A DNA stretch of 64,000 nucleotides from Rapana venosa (GCA_028751875.1 CM054141.1:49346516-49410515); one strand, 5' to 3'. Numbered from the stretch's first letter, positions 36,201 to 48,455 are shown. The notes: a model not told the origin generated them from the letters alone. A program made the numbers and translations.

Positions 36201-37449
36201 TCACCTCCATGGCTGACCTGCTACGCAAGGTACACCTATTTACTGTTTGGGCAAACTTGGGAAAAGACAAAATATGTAAACTAATATTTAAACTATTATC
36301 ACAGAGCACCGTTTACAAATCTTGAAGAAACACCTTTTAGAAATTGGTTTCATTAATGAACTGGAAGATACAGAAAATGTAAAATGATGACCAGTCAGTG
36401 TGGGATTTATGTGCACCCTGAAAGGATCTGAAACAAAACACACTGGTTTCTTATGGGGGTTTTTAATAATAATTTTATAAACAGATTATCAAGAAGGAAA
36501 TAGGAGCTTTGGGTTATGTATTTATCATACTGATATTGATTTGAGAGAATCACCTTTTTTTTATTTGTAAGATTTCTTTGAAAAGTCGGAGGGTATCATC
36601 ATTTATAGCAATGCCATATAAAGCATTATGTCAAATTCATGGTGGTGTGCACATAGCACTGGTCAGTCATTCTGAGAAAATGTCTGCCTCTGGGAATTGC
36701 AAGAAAACAAATTTGAAAGTTGTTTTGTACTATGGTGTCATGATAAGTGGTATGGAGATAGTGGTTTGGTTTTTTTTTAATTTTAAAAAGGGAGTAGGAG
36801 TGGGAAGATGTCTCATAAAATATTCTTGACTGGTATGATTCTGTCTCCTTTTTATCAATCTTTACATTGTGCATTTGTCAGCACAAAGCAATTGACACCC
36901 CCCTCCTTCTCCGTATCCCCCAAATAGAAAACCAGTTATAACTGTCAGCATCAATCAAACCTAAGCAAAAAGTAGACAAACAAAAATCCACAAATGAATG
37001 TTTTTATTCTGGAGCAGCAACACATTTGGCCATTTTGCCAAGCTGAGTGAACCAGTCTTTCTTTTCTGCAGGTTGACAAAGACGTTTTATACTTTTTAGT
37101 ACAACTTGGAGTTAGGTTATTTTCAAGAGTATAATGATCACAAAATTATTTGGGGGGAGGGGGGCTCATTTTGTTTTTCACTTATGATGCCATTAAGGCA
37201 AGGCTAAAAAAAAAAACCATTCAGAAAAGCCCCATTTCACAGAATATTCAGAAAAAAACTGCTGAGTGACAAATTATCCTGACGAGTAACATTGACACAG
37301 AGAGGGTGGGCTGAAACAAAATGATGTAAATATGTTGTACATTTTGTTCACAGGCAATGGAGGACAGACGTTTTGCCATGGGTGAGAACCTGACTGCCAG
37401 CGCCAGCCAGGAGATGACCGGTACCAGCTGGTCATTGCAGGACGATTGA
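9737..37449 (+). CDS. SAM domain, TKL protein kinase with proline-rich tail (16 exons)
   Basis: Exons: 9737-10032, 16310-16429, 19844-19991, 21602-24029, 25131-25306, 26236-26317, 26633-26748, 27389-28179, 28758-28849, 29817-29938, 30710-30846, 31459-31632, 32119-32308, 33846-33965, 34495-36229, 37354-37449. They total 6,823 bases; adding the two bases that seem to be missing in exon 15 gives 2,274 residues. Order: coiled coil (about 100-135), disordered Ser-rich region, SAM domain (about 660-722), a Lys/Arg/Glu helix in exon 5, coiled coils in exons 8-9, kinase domain (about 1417-1670), Ser/Pro-rich tail with 15 prolines near 2120. The kinase has GEGSFCQV, the VAVK lysine, DFGF, MAPELL and RPNF, so it should bind ATP and phosphorylate Ser/Thr. 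The closest group is TKL (MLK, RIPK, DLK). The catalytic loop reads HLDLKSMN, so it is non-RD. SAM domains usually drive oligomerisation. I recognise no vertebrate orthologue. Splice phases agree throughout. Confidence 0.85.
10033..12390 (+). other. Kinase intron 1, 5' part
   Basis: Contains a SINE 3' tail at 10530-10615 with a (TCATTG)n end, short CT tracts, a G-rich patch at 10360-10445 and a CA tract at 12180-12240. The AT-rich 10620-12170 stretch shows nothing I can support as coding. Confidence 0.5.
10530..10630 (+). mobile_element. SINE 3' end, tail type A
   Basis: Carries GATGTAAAAAAGCAC, ATGAGTGCTTATTC and CGAAATAAAAGAAT, the tail also found at 46305-46355 (plus) and, in reverse, at 17365-17440 and 50350-50400. 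A (TCATTG)n run follows. Confidence 0.7.
12415..14184 (+). mobile_element. LINE reverse transcriptase ORF, intact (CR1/L2-like)
   Basis: An uninterrupted 589-codon ORF. Order of motifs: KNYRPVSNLPFISKVLE (RT domain 1), AYRANHSTETTL, LLDLSAAFDTIDH (first catalytic Asp), GVPQGSVLGPVLF, FYADDSQ (catalytic YADD, 13344-13355), LQLNADKTE, VKYLGVIID, then a C-terminal part ending FKSGLKTYLF. These match CR1/L2-clade non-LTR retrotransposons. No endonuclease domain lies upstream, so the copy is 5' truncated, but the RT frame is unbroken, which points to a young insertion. It sits sense-oriented in kinase intron 1. Role in a full element: target-primed reverse transcription. Confidence 0.9.
14185..14425 (+). 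mobile_element. LINE 3' UTR and tail with (TTA)n end
   Basis: After the stop codon a short UTR leads to AGCGCTTTGATTTGTC, then CAGCGCTATATAAATTCCAT, then TTATTATTA. This is the 3' tail seen on a SINE at 18080-18150 and, in reverse, at 15093-15175. It marks the end of the insertion. Confidence 0.85.
15008..15085 (+). repeat. CACACC/CATACC tandem tract
   Basis: Degenerate CACACC-type repeats within kinase intron 1; a second run lies at 15300-15370. From 14430 to 15000 I see nothing supportable. Confidence 0.7.
15093..15190 (-). mobile_element. LINE/SINE tail type B, reverse orientation
   Basis: Read on the minus strand it gives GCGCTT, then CAAGATTCAGCGCTATATAA, then ATTCCATATATTAG and a TATT run. 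A short 3'-end-only copy of the tail of the resident LINE. Confidence 0.7.
15385..15535 (+). repeat. CCCTA/CCCAA degenerate tandem repeat
   Basis: About 150 bases of ACCCT, AACCC and TACCC pentamers. It resembles decayed C-rich telomere-strand sequence in composition but lacks the regular TTAGGG hexamer. Intronic. Confidence 0.7.
15660..16309. other. Kinase intron 1, 3' part
   Basis: AT-rich. ACTTTATTATCTCAGAGAC at about 15693 resembles the reversed 3' end of a LINE. A 60-70 base segment near 16020-16090 recurs at 16135-16205 (GACAAATATCAATGAAAT). No exon seen. Confidence 0.4.
16310..16429 (+). CDS. Kinase gene, exon 2 (coiled coil)
   Basis: 120 bases, phase 2 to phase 2. Acceptor TATGCAG, donor GTACAG. 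Encodes KENAKLTQDIEELEDALHLH, a heptad-like acidic coiled coil. Confidence 0.8.
16770..16870 (+). mobile_element. 200-bp repeat family, 3' half
   Basis: Contains TCTCACCATTGGTGAACC and GGAGCTCTAGCCAAGG, shared with 54000-54090 (plus), 26068-26155 (plus, diverged) and, in reverse, 19485-19580, 25430-25530 and 63665-63770. Confidence 0.65.
17365..17715 (-). mobile_element. Full-length tRNA-derived SINE, tail type A
   Basis: On the minus strand it starts with a tRNA-like head at about 17712: A box TAGCCTGGTGG, B box GGTTTGATTCC. A body of about 200 bases follows (GAGACTATAAATTGAGG, GTGCACATGTTAAAACCC, GGCGATTGTG), and it ends with AGCACATGAGTGCTTATTCC. It is the best-preserved member of the family in the window. 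RNA polymerase III would transcribe such an element from the internal A and B boxes. Confidence 0.75.
17800..18150 (+). mobile_element. SINE with the same body but tail type B
   Basis: The body (GATGAGACTATAAACCGAGG, GCCATTGTGTGCCGGTGG) matches the 17365-17715 element. The 3' end instead carries GAGCGCTTTGATTTGT and CAGCGCTATATAAATTCCAT with a (TTA)n run, the tail of the LINE at 12415-14425. Confidence 0.75.
18455..18740 (+). mobile_element. Diverged SINE copy
   Basis: A tRNA-like head (GAGCTCAGTGATCAGAGC near 18470) is followed by a body with GTTGAGACTAAAAGCCAAGG and AAGAGTAGGCCAGCTGTG, a worn version of the same SINE body. The tail is not recognisable. Confidence 0.5.
18872..19095 (+). repeat. 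Three tandem copies of a 74-bp unit
   Basis: The phrases TCAATCTGATACATACTGAA and GTGTGTTCTTTCAGATA occur three times at 74-75 base spacing. Each unit ends in a pyrimidine-AG that looks like a splice acceptor. Intronic. Confidence 0.85.
19485..19580 (-). mobile_element. 200-bp repeat family, reverse copy
   Basis: Reversed match to the element at 16770-16870: CACCAGTGGTGAGATTTT on the plus strand and CCCACCATTAAGCTAGCTGC. Confidence 0.55.
19844..19991 (+). CDS. Kinase gene, exon 3
   Basis: 148 bases, phase 2 to phase 0. Acceptor CTCACAG, donor GTTGGT (weak). Encodes a Gly/Ser/Lys-rich linker (GGSRWQYGGGGKLTTYKS). Confidence 0.7.
20040..20735 (+). repeat. Minisatellite, about 47-bp unit
   Basis: Unit of the form ATTGGTGTTAACATTCTG, TTGACTGATTGATTACG, TACTGTTGATGG, repeated about 13 times with length variants. 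Lies wholly inside kinase intron 3. Confidence 0.9.
21401..21464 (+). repeat. (GT)n microsatellite
   Basis: About 30 GT units upstream of the large kinase exon. Confidence 0.95.
21602..24029 (+). CDS. Kinase gene, exon 4 (disordered region and SAM domain)
   Basis: 2,428 bases, phase 0 to phase 1. Acceptor CTCTCCAG, donor GTATCT. Mostly Ser/Lys-rich disordered protein. A Trp-rich motif (TDWDRHAVPKPWDKWAHVKG) near 22490-22550 may be a docking site. SAM domain at 23015-23205: VAAWLSTLGLQDERRYEKLF, HQIEIVDLPSLNISVLQHMG, GPVMKIMRGVEKLKGL, with the usual W, LxxLGL and HMGI-type positions. Low-complexity Ser/Thr/Lys sequence follows. Confidence 0.9.
24030..25130. other. Kinase intron 4
   Basis: AT-rich, with GT and CATG-rich runs at 24780-24990. 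No exon or element recognised. Confidence 0.5.
25131..25306 (+). CDS. Kinase gene, exon 5 (charged helix)
   Basis: 176 bases, phase 1 to phase 0. Acceptor CTGTCCAG, donor GTGTGT. Encodes a long Arg/Glu/Lys/Leu helix (RLAERQMRRKQEEDMLELRL) likely to form a single helix or coiled coil. Confidence 0.8.
25357..25430 (+). repeat. (GT)n microsatellite
   Basis: Follows the exon 5 donor. A second, longer GT tract lies at 25845-25951. Confidence 0.95.
25432..25835 (-). mobile_element. Composite reverse SINE
   Basis: 25432-25530 is the reversed 200-bp family (GCTAGAGCTCCAAGGTTCA). It runs straight into a reversed SINE body at 25550-25760 (ATGGCCTACTCTTCCGAAAG, TGTGCACAAGATGTTCTGC) with a worn tRNA-like head near 25820. 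Confidence 0.6.
26236..26317 (+). CDS. Kinase gene, exon 6
   Basis: 82 bases, phase 0 to phase 1. Acceptor TTTTCAG, donor GTAAGG. Encodes a short charged Gly-rich segment (RERRKSDGGVGDGLGRYF). Confidence 0.75.
26633..26748 (+). CDS. Kinase gene, exon 7
   Basis: 116 bases, phase 1 to phase 0. Acceptor GATGCAG, donor GTGAGT. Encodes an acidic, His-containing helix ending LTALQVQEMAEW. Confidence 0.75.
26805..27130 (+). repeat. Interspersed repeat family X, copy 2
   Basis: Starts at CAAAAAGCTTTGTCAG and ends GGGGAATGCTCATCAACAAC. Shares ordered blocks with 8090-8440 and 61515-61850. Lies in kinase intron 7. Confidence 0.65.
27389..28179 (+). CDS. Kinase gene, exon 8
   Basis: 791 bases, phase 0 to phase 2. 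Acceptor GCTTTCAG, donor GTGAGG. Begins with a coiled coil (LNEVRKLQNKLHHLEKSLLL), then a Ser/Ala/Arg-rich disordered stretch. It ends with a conserved-looking block (PKVITLTFKDVMLGKGGG) and a charged helix (SKRQLLDEIRREKDEHRKN) leading to the kinase domain. Confidence 0.88.
28180..29816. other. Kinase introns 8 and 9 (exon 9 excepted)
   Basis: T-rich sequence with a mixed (TA)(GA)(GATA) tract at 29320-29425 and a (GAT)n patch near 29580. Nothing else supportable. Confidence 0.5.
28758..28849 (+). CDS. Kinase gene, exon 9
   Basis: 92 bases, phase 2 to phase 1. Acceptor TTTGTAG, donor GTACAT. Finishes the helix (HLKSELTRLQHK) and encodes EINHADIEF, the beta-strand just before the Gly-rich loop. 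Confidence 0.8.
29817..29938 (+). CDS. Kinase gene, exon 10 (kinase N-lobe)
   Basis: 122 bases, phase 1 to phase 0. Acceptor TTGCAG, donor GTCTGT. Encodes the Gly-rich loop LIGEGSFCQVFHG, the ATP-anchoring lysine in VAVKRLK, and the start of helix C with its Glu (FAAE). Confidence 0.92.
30710..30846 (+). CDS. Kinase gene, exon 11 (N-lobe and hinge)
   Basis: 137 bases, phase 0 to phase 2. Acceptor TGTGCAG, donor GTCAGG. Encodes LRDLRHPRVVLLVGVST, then the hinge VLEYMAGRDLYSLIH. Confidence 0.9.
31459..31632 (+). CDS. Kinase gene, exon 12 (catalytic loop, DFG)
   Basis: 174 bases, phase 2 to phase 2. Acceptor ATTGCAG, donor GTGAGT. Encodes ARDISSGMVYLHH, the catalytic loop HLDLKSMNVLL (Leu in place of the usual Arg, codon 31553-31555) and ADFGFSKL. 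The catalytic Asp, Lys and Asn are all present. Confidence 0.93.
32119..32308 (+). CDS. Kinase gene, exon 13 (activation loop, C-lobe)
   Basis: 190 bases, phase 2 to phase 0. Acceptor CATCACAG, donor GTGGGT. Very basic activation loop (DADKKARKSARNREVKGS), then AWMAPELL, the regulatory KADVFSFGIILWEM and RKHPYEG. These are strong TKL-family signatures. Confidence 0.92.
32340..33115 (-). mobile_element. LINE 3' fragment with Cys/His C-terminal domain
   Basis: A minus-strand ORF at 33100-32687 (137 codons) reads RDRDRYDSYRCFKAIF, FRVAVSQVRCNVLPLN, CPFCKPKVEDEKHFLYEC. This is the zinc-knuckle-like tail that ends many molluscan non-LTR element ORFs. The rest of the element is missing. It is inserted antisense in kinase intron 13, flanked by (GA)n. 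Confidence 0.65.
33130..33202 (+). repeat. (GA)n microsatellite
   Basis: Nearly pure GA; purine-rich sequence continues with gaps to 33490. Confidence 0.95.
33846..33965 (+). CDS. Kinase gene, exon 14 (kinase subdomains X-XI)
   Basis: 120 bases, phase 0 at both ends. Acceptor CCTGGCAG; donor AAG|GCAAGT, a GC-AG intron. Encodes QVRTDKRPVIPESCP, LITKCWSPNPAVRPNF, with the conserved Arg of subdomain XI. Confidence 0.9.
33979..34275 (+). repeat. Purine-rich (GA, GGA) tract
   Basis: GA and GGA runs just after the GC donor of exon 14. Two copies of a phrase ending CCCAGCTTCAAG at 33384 and 34183 show local duplication across introns 13 and 14. Confidence 0.8.
34495..36229 (+). CDS. Kinase gene, exon 15 (tail; two frame breaks)
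   Basis: Acceptor TTTTCAG, donor GTACAC. The kinase domain ends with EVLKQMEDL, then a helix-rich segment, then Ser/Pro-rich tail. The frame changes twice: between 34665 and 34731, and between 35150 and 35187. Each is explained by one missing base, and with both restored the whole gene length is a multiple of three. A 15-proline run lies at 35853-35896, followed by a basic helix (EKRASKKKRNFLKERYRG) and the conserved-looking IFTSMADLLRK. Confidence 0.75.
36230..37353. other. Kinase intron 15
   Basis: AT-rich, with poly-T, poly-A and short G runs. No exon or element seen. Confidence 0.5.
37354..37449 (+). CDS. Kinase gene, last coding exon
   Basis: 32 codons including TGA. Acceptor TTCACAG. 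Continues LLRK with AMEDRRFAMGENL and ends TSWSLQDD, a short acidic C-terminus with one Trp. Confidence 0.8.
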   Translation, partial: AMEDRRFAMGENLTASASQEMTGTSWSLQDD

Positions 37450-37885
37450 AGTGAACAGATGCCACTGCTGCAGTGTGGTTGTCAGCCAGACCTTACATTC
37501 CACATCAAGGGGGGGAAAATGTATAGCAGAGTCTTGACAGTCATTCTTGCTAGCTTTTATGTCAGTCGCAGTGTTTTCAGCGAGTGAATATCAAGGACTG
37601 AGTCAAATGCTTGGATGTTTCAGAACATACTTCATAATTTGAGAGTTTTGTCTGGTATTGAGTGTTATTTTAGATATTTGTTGAAGGAGGTTATTGAGAA
37701 GATCATAGCATTTGATGGTGCAGTTTTGCCTTGTGCATGCTTACTGGATTAGAAGACTGGGTTGACACGACAAAAAAGGCTGTATACAAATAAAACTAGA
37801 GTCTGAGACCTGTATGAGCAAAACAGGAATGTCCCTTACTATGGTCCTGTCACTAGAATCTATTGTAGAGACCTAAAATAAAGAC
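37450..37885 (+). other. Kinase gene 3' UTR with poly(A) signals
   Basis: AATAAA at 37789-37794 and 37877-37882 are the first good polyadenylation signals after the stop codon. Further AATAAA-like words occur downstream, so a longer UTR is possible. Confidence 0.55.
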
Positions 37886-40116
37886 TAGCCATAGTTTTTT
37901 GGTCGGGGTTTTTTGTGTATCTCAGACAGGCTAAAAACATTCAGCTTTCAGTCATTTATTCTAACCAACTGTTAAGAGTTGAGATGGACTTGATAGCTGG
38001 TGAAAATGACTGCAACCCTGCTTTAAAAACAACAACAACGTTTTTCGTGTTTGTTTTTTTTTTACATTTACATTGACATTTCCCTGCACTTTCAATCTTC
38101 TTTCCATGGTATATTGAATAAAAACAAAACTATGAAGTTCCAATGAAATTTATAGTAATTGATTTACTAATCATTATAAAAATCTCTTGTTAAAAAAAAA
38201 GAGTAAAATTTGCAGACTTATTGGTGCATTGATTATTCTGAAGCTTAAGTTCTTTTCAGATATAAAGTTTGAAAATAAAATCTAGAGTTATAGTAACAAT
38301 ACACAAATTTAGTATAATAAAGCTTTGTCACTTTTATTGGTTTTTAATGTGATATAAGCATGGTAGCTCATTTTGTTTGGAGCTTGTAATGTGTGTGTAT
38401 GTGAGAGAAAGAGAGCGAGAGTGTGTGTGCGTGTGTGTGTATGTGTGTGTGTGGAAGCATGCATGTGTTTGTGCATGCATTATTTATGTATGCATGGATG
38501 AAATGGCTTGAACTGTCTCTCAACAACTTTTTAAGCACAGCCTATTTGAAGGAAGCATTTTTTCATATTTCTAAACTTTTTATTCATTCCCTGCTTTATA
38601 GAGAATGTTTTGCAACCCATTTTTAGCACTCCTTGTTGGTTTTTTAGACCTTTTGATATTGTCTGCCTTACTTTTGATCCTTCCTTAGATATCACCAGAT
38701 TTGTATGATAGATTCAGAATCATTTTATAGTGATTCAGAGTCATTTTTTAGTGATATAATTATACTGTAAGCACACGGTATGGCTATTTCTCTCTAGCTT
38801 TCATGAAGGAAGATCCTGTAAAAAGGGAAATAAAAATCTCTAAGAAAGTGTCACACGCACGCACACATGCATGCTTTTCTTTCTCATTAATGCCAAGAGT
38901 AGAGTACATAAGTAGCAGTGTTGTTAATTATGTGCTGAAGAGACCCCTGTACTCTGGGGGGTTTTCAAATGGGGCCTCAGTTGCATGCAGATCATAGAAC
39001 ACCATCTTTTTCTTTTTGTCCTCTTTTTCCTCCCTCCCTCTTTGTTTTTTTTGTGGGTTTTTTGTTTGTTGGATTTTTTTGTTTTCTTTTTTCTCTTTTT
39101 TCTTTTTCTCTTTTTATCCATATCCCTGAACATACCACTGAAAATGACAGAATATATTAATGCCCATGATACTAACCCCCCCACCCCCCATTCACTTATT
39201 TCCCCTTTACTCTCAGACCTAATGTTCATATATCAGACATTTCTCTGTATGTGCTAGTAGCTTCTCTGTTAACACCTGCTACATCTATAGTGCTGTGGAC
39301 AATACATACTCAGTTGTGACAAAAATGCTACACAATACTGTACGATACTACACAATACAACCAACCATGTATATCTCGCATAGTTTTAATACTTTATGAT
39401 ACCATTCAGTTAACTGCTTGCCTATTCATATCTGTTGTAACTGTATATAGATAGTATCTTACATACACCTCAAGGCTTGCCTCTCTCATTGCTGTTGTGA
39501 ATATATTGCTGTACAAACTGAAAACAATACTACACACCAGTGACTTGCCTGTACATCTGTTGAGATTACAATATTGTACGATATAAAAGAACACATTGCA
39601 TGCAGCCGCTTTTCTGTGATAAAGTGATGATGGATGATTATTCCATTATCGGTTCTGTTGTGTGTACCATTCCTATACCACAAGACATATATACACAATA
39701 TATATCAAAGTGTAGTACACAAAGTTGAATGCCTGTGATCAGTAGTAAGTGTGTGTAAATAACAGCAGAGTCACTACATTCAGTCAGGTAGGCAAGAGAA
39801 TGGACCCATGCCTTCATACTCCCTTACATATCATAACATTTTTGTGCAGACAGATTTGATGCTGACCTAGGCCTGTTGTATTTTTTACTGTCATATCATC
39901 AGTAAAGCATATCATTCTCTGTTTTGTACACTGCACAGAGGAGTTTTGGAGGTGGGGTTTTTTTTCATTTCTCAGCTAGAGCATTGCAGGCACTGAACAA
40001 GGAGAAACTGTTGTATATTTGTAAATGTCTGTAGTGAATCAGTTGTTCAACTGACAAGTATTTGTACTTGAGCATAGATTTAGCTTGAAGTTTAGAGATG
40101 TAGAACAATACAATAA

Positions 40117-40148
<32 letters not shown>

Positions 40149-40490
40149 GAGCATGTGTAGCCTGTGTGTGAATATGTATAATGGCTAATTGCATATATGT
40201 GGAATGATTTTAATAGTGTACATAAATATGCATATTTACAAGATATATGTGAAGTGTTTTCAATCCCATACATAAATAAATTATGCATATTTACAAAACA
40301 TATACATATAAAACTTAACAATATTCTGCTTTTTTGTGTGTGCTACTCTTGTGTACTTCTAAAACGGAGTTTTGTTCATATTTTATTTGTGTTGTTAATG
40401 TGCCAAAACACACAAAAAAGTTTGATTGATATATACATATTTCCATACTAGTCTCAGTTTTGGTTTTGTAGTCTCTTATATACCATTCAT
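37886..40490. other. Intergenic or distal 3' UTR, AT-rich
   Basis: AT-rich with short GT, CA and poly-T tracts (38390-38455, 39040-39110, 40118-40148). No ORF with coding character. Phrases near GCTTGCCT recur loosely around 39415-39550. Confidence 0.5.
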
Positions 40491-40491
40491 G

Positions 40492-40770
40492 TTAACCCTC
40501 TTGCATTTACCCCCAACCTGTATCGGCCAGCCAGAAGTCACCTCCATGTCTTCATTCTGGCCAATACTGTCCTCTGCTCATTTCCTTTTGAACCAGGCCA
40601 TGAGATATTCCCTTTATGGAAAAAGCTCTGCCATGTTACAGAGAACTATACAGGGTTCTGCTCCCTGTTTAAATAGTATGATAGTAGCTCTGGGGCATCC
40701 TTGTGCCCAAAAAAGAAAATTTTCTGTAAAATATTTTCAAATTGCATATATGCAAGTGCAAGAGGGTTAA
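40492..40770 (+). mobile_element. piggyBac-type MITE with TTAA target sites
   Basis: TTAA at 40492-40495 and 40767-40770 bracket a 271-bp element. Its ends are perfect 10-bp inverted repeats (CCCTCTTGCA / TGCAAGAGGG). TTAA duplication and a CCC start are hallmarks of piggyBac. It is too short for a transposase, so it is non-autonomous. The 114-codon ORF that overlaps it has no recognisable domain. Confidence 0.75.
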
Positions 40771-41307
40771 ACATTTTTGTATCACATTTCTACATTTTAA
40801 GCTGTTAAAAGTCATAGATCAGTACTTGTGTTTATCAAAAAGTCTGGAGCAACTCATACAACATCTGTAAATAATAAAAAGATACATTTAAAAGTTTTGG
40901 GCAGTGCTGCTTTGCTTAAGGTGCTATCAAAGGCTTTAACTACATTTTCAAGAATTTAAAAAAAATCCTCAAAAACAAACTAATGGTTGACTGGAAACTC
41001 TAGAGCATATTGCAGAGGGTGAGGAAAGGTGCTTTTCTTACTTCTTTTTTTTTCTTTCTTTTTTTTTGGGGGGGTGTTTGTTTTGCATTTATAAACTGTT
41101 CGGGGGGAGGGGGGGGTTGGATTGGGGTTTTTTTCAATGGTTAAAGGTTTCTTTTTTTCTTTATGTGTTGTTGTTGATTTCATACGACTAATTTGAACAA
41201 CTGTTCTATTATGATAAATGACACAAAAAGGTAATAAGATGCTGGGGCTGACTTTTTTTTTTAACGTGTAAGTCTATGATTAAAACTATTTTCAGAAACG
41301 CACACAC

Positions 41308-41358
<51 letters not shown>

Positions 41359-42762
41359 ATTTGATAAAATATTGGATCAAATGCTTATGATGTGTAAACA
41401 GGCACAAAAATGTCCCCCAATTTTGTCAAATATTTTGTTGATTTACAAAACAATGAATACACACTACCCATGATTTGTGATGACTAATGGCAGGCTGGAT
41501 GCTTTCAGTTTCTTCATGGCTTTAAAAAATGTGTTTGCTGTAACGATAAGAAATATATTTATAACTTTTTTGTGTGCGATGAAGTGTATCATTGTATCTT
41601 GAGCTTGGAGTTATTTAGCGGAACATGTGGAGCACATCCATGTCAAGAGTTAGAGATACTACAATTATTGCATATTATAGAGTGGTGTATTTACTAATGT
41701 CTCAAGAGTTGTTATACATTTTCAATGTTTTTGGTCCATGGGTATAAATACACTACTTATCATCTACAAATATTATCACTTTTGCTTTTGTTTTTAGGGA
41801 GAAGGTGTTTTTTCTTATTTATTTGTCATGCTTGTACATGTAACACTGTAGACACCAGCTCAGGGCTATACCAGGACTAAAAACACTCCTCAGACATTAT
41901 ACATTAAAATTCTTCCTCATCATATTCAACCAAGAAAACAACTGATCATCACAAAAAAACAACAAGAAAGAAATCAACAACAAAAATGGGGATGGAAGGG
42001 GGAGGAGAGAGAAAAATTGGAAGATGTATGAAAAAAACTGAAAACTGACATTGTATTAAGAACAGATGGGGGGAGGGAGTTTATTCCATAAACGTAAGTA
42101 TTAGGAAGAGAGGGGGTGTCATTAATTTTAATGATTAAAATCAAACACAAAATATTGGTAGGGGAGAGAGAAATTGGGAGAAGAGGAGGGAAGAGGGACA
42201 GCAAGAAAGCATAAAAAGGGGGGGGGGGGGGGGGGGGGAGTAACAGGTAAAGGTGTCCCATAGCCTATGAGGTCATAGGGGAGTGAGGCATCATAGACCT
42301 CACTTCTCTAGGGACCAGCATACTGAGGGAAGCACCCATTTCCTCTCCCCCGCTGCTTTACCTTCCCTGACCCAAAGAAGTAATAAATCATTAACAGGAG
42401 ATTGAAAAATAACCATTACTGTGTCAATTTATCTTTGGTTCACGAAGAAGCATACCGTGTGCATGTACAATATACTTTTCCATGTTGTTTTGTTTTCAAC
42501 ATTATTGTGAAACACCCTTACGTTTGAGGGTGGAGATTTTTAATTTTGCACAATGAAGTGCAGACTTGCCAATGCCCTTCGAGGTCACATGCATGTACAA
42601 CATCAATTATGCACACAAAAGATCCTATAGTTCATACCAACGTTCAGTGGGTCACCTGGAGGATTCAAGTCCTGTTTGGAAGGTGACTTTGTCAAGATGG
42701 GAAAAAATTAGCAGCTCAAATAATATGACCACATTATTTGAAGTGCAACTGTGATTGGCTTT

Positions 42763-42800
<38 letters not shown>

Positions 42801-44030
42801 TTGTACAGATAGGAAAGAAAAGAGCAGCAAACACATGACCACATCATTCAAAGTACAACTGTGATTGTTGTTTTGTTTGTTTATTTATTCAATAGTCGGG
42901 GCAGATTTGTTTATACTGACATGGGAATCTTGTAAATAAACATGCTCTTGATTATTACCTTAAGTTTCACAATGTGATATGAAAACTATCATATTAACTC
43001 TAAATCAGCTAAAATTCTTTTTTTTTTTTTTTTTTTGGTTTAACTTTTTTTTTTACCTATTAAGTTATTTTCATTACAAGACTTCCGTGCTTGTGTGCAA
43101 AGAGTTGATGGAATTTGCATTTACATCTTTAGAAAGAAAAAAGGATGTGCCACATGTTGCCAGACTTTTTTTTATCAAAGCGTAGAATGTACACTTTTTC
43201 ATGTGTAAAACAATTATATGTGTGCCAAATGTGGTTTCCTTTTTATTTTTGCATTTTTAAATTACACTAAAAATATGTTTACTTTTGACTTAAATATTTC
43301 TATTAAATCATAGAAAGTACTTTAGAGAATGCTACTTAACAATATAGGTGCTAGCCTTATTTAAAGTCTTTGTTGCAAGTACTAATTAATGAAGTCCAAT
43401 ACAAGTTATTTGAATGAAATAAACTTTTATAAACAATGTTTTGTTGTTGTTTTTTTCTTAGTGTGTGTGTGAAAATGCATGTTTCTCAGCGTGTGTGTAT
43501 ATTTCTATATGCTTATGCACATATGTGTGTGTGCATAAATGTGTGTGTGTGTGCTTGCACTGCACTGAGACATACATCTGGTGAACAAATATATCAACTT
43601 CACTAGACAGATCAAGCATGGCAGATATGGAATGTTTTGCACACATTAACTTGTTGGAAGACCATTTTTCTTAAATGTTTGTGGGTTAAGTTTGGTGCTT
43701 TGATTTTGTGCAATTTCAAATAATACACACAAAATGAAAAACAGTAATTACATATCAACTAATCATGATTTGCATAATGACAAGTTTGCTCAAACATAGA
43801 CATCAGACTTGATCACGCTACTCACATTCACGAAGATGAAACTCTCTTGCAAACAAGAACATTAGATGGACACATTTTAAAAATAATTTGCTAACAAAAG
43901 GCAGATACAGTTTCATAAAAACTGCAATAAACAAAATGGAATCCTACTTACAAAAACAAATTAGTCAAAGTTGAAATTCAAAAATCTTAAACTGCATTAT
44001 TTTTCTGCATTAAGATGAAACATACATGCA

Positions 44031-44033
<3 letters not shown>
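40771..44033. other. Intergenic region between kinase and GTPBP8 genes
   Basis: AT-rich. A (CT)n tract lies at 41311-41352, a 21-G run at 42218-42238, and a worn piece of the 200-bp repeat family at 42560-42660 (CAACGTTCAGTGGGT). A short direct repeat around 42735 and 42845 carries GTGCAACTGTGATTG or GTACAACTGTGATTG. No exon seen. Confidence 0.5.
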
Positions 44034-44064
<31 letters not shown>

Positions 44065-44069
44065 CCTTT

Positions 44070-44124
<55 letters not shown>

Positions 44125-44130
44125 TCATCT

Positions 44131-44164
<34 letters not shown>
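44034..44164 (+). repeat. (CT)n-(TA)n-(CT)n compound microsatellite
   Basis: CT runs flank a TA core, 40 bases below the GTPBP8-like stop codon, so it probably lies in that gene's 3' UTR. Confidence 0.95.
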
Positions 44165-44205
44165 ACAACACACACACATATTTCTCAACACTTCTGATCC
44201 AGAGG

Positions 44206-48455
<4,250 letters not shown>

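Noticed and set aside
40426..40770. 114-codon ORF over the MITE
   Set aside because: Starts outside the element, crosses its boundary and has no transposase or other motif.
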